Position numbers and translations under genes: made by a program | Notes under the pieces: generated by a model | The model's input: only the letters and a program-made list of their open reading frames with translations | Databases searched by the model: none | Told to the model about the DNA's origin: nothing | Shown here: positions 41,843 through 42,160 of the stretch, in pieces | Layout: each line of letters starts with the position of its first letter | Position numbering within the stretch: position 1 is the first letter of the stretch | Origin: Nocardia sp. NRRL S-836 | Lineage (GTDB): Bacteria > Actinomycetota > Actinomycetes > Mycobacteriales > Pseudonocardiaceae | Length of the DNA stretch: 42,160 nucleotides | Reading direction: 5' to 3' | NCBI RefSeq assembly: GCF_001279525.1 | Contig: NZ_LGDY01000135.1 | Location: 1-42,160, forward strand

Positions 41843-42160
41843 GGCGGGGAGCTTATGGGCGGGGGTGTGAGCGGGGTGTAGCAGGTTGGTGGCTGGTCGT
41901 GCCTGGGGCCTTGCCGGCTGTCGTCCGTGGGCTGTCGCCTTGGGGGTGCGGGGGTCCGTTGTCTGTCACCTTGGCACCGGGGTTGGGTTGCGTCCGTGGG
42001 CGATCACCTTGGCACCGTGGCTGGGCAGGCAATGCGGCGATCACCTTGGGTGGGTGGTTGCGCAGGCAGGGACGACGTTCGGGGTTCATCGCCGCTTCGC
42101 GACGATCGCGATTGGGGCTTGACTTCGAGCCTCTAACGGGGCGATGAGTCGGCCTTCAAA
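41843..42160. other. Non-coding end region with imperfect repeats
   Basis: No gene is credible; open frames here are short and low-complexity. Four copies of a C(A/G)CCTTGG core (41937-41944, 41968-41975, 42006-42013, 42043-42050) sit in related surroundings (TCCGTGGGC-N-TCACCTTGGCACCG), spaced 31-38 nt. The far end has TTGACT at 42119 without a clear -10, perhaps a promoter of a gene beyond the window. Confidence 0.55.

Noticed and set aside
41853..42089. Short minus-strand frame in the right-end repeat region
   Set aside because: Pro/Arg-rich low-complexity reading caused by the CCAAGGTG repeats; no ribosome site.

Overview
This is a high-GC actinobacterial chromosome segment, most likely from the Pseudonocardiales (Lentzea, Saccharothrix, Actinosynnema or a close relative). 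The assignment is inferred from gene content and base composition. The supporting content is an F420/deazaflavin-type nitroreductase, an actinobacterial suf operon with its own SufR, an MptB polyprenol-dependent mannosyltransferase, a patatin-DUF3376 protein, and a 'conservon' (roadblock, DUF742, GTPase and histidine kinase). The order mptB, ABC ATPase, permease, ctaA, divergent from sufR-sufBDC..., matches the arrangement remembered from Mycobacterium tuberculosis Rv1456c-Rv1466.

Layout. 1-274: leader and promoters of an rRNA operon that runs leftwards out of the window. 275-6002: metabolic and signalling singletons: a deazaflavin oxidoreductase, lycopene cyclase, a degenerate EAL-CBS-GGDEF protein, a GCS2-type carboxylate-amine ligase, a UbiA-like membrane protein and a Nudix hydrolase. 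6003-6550: a compact, unusual stretch with three tRNA-like elements in a row, only one of them near-canonical. Next to it is a 29-residue membrane peptide gene with its own ribosome site, promoter and terminator. 6563-13123: an eight-gene Fe-S assembly operon (sufR-B-D-Rieske-C-S-U-T), leftward, with a SufR-type operator lying over a probably leaderless sufR start.

13218-24242 (rightward backbone): mptB, then about 6.9 kb that is absent from the mycobacterial arrangement (a giant membrane patatin, a DMT-transporter/GT4 glycosyltransferase fusion, a DUF998 protein), then the ABC exporter and heme A synthase. 24221-29940: an ankyrin protein with a GbsR-type regulator, followed by the most interesting accessory locus. 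There, two TIR-domain proteins are transcribed divergently: TIR-NPCBM on the left, and on the right TIR-STAND-like NTPase translationally coupled to a single-pass membrane protein. The membrane protein appears to display an NPCBM-like domain outside the cell. This looks like a self-contained NAD+-targeting conflict or sensing module, but its function is inferred.

30007-34319: a complete conservon (GTPase, DUF742, roadblock, NIT-type histidine kinase), leftward. 34651-36635: a DUF485/acetate symporter pair. 36621-42160: an alpha/beta hydrolase, an ATP-grasp enzyme, a small conserved protein, a DUF885 metallopeptidase, a quinone oxidoreductase, an FKBP lipoprotein, and a terminal non-coding stretch with imperfect repeats. 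Many genes overlap by 4 nt (ATGA or GTGA). Several starts have a -10-like hexamer 6-8 nt upstream and no ribosome site, which suggests leaderless transcripts.
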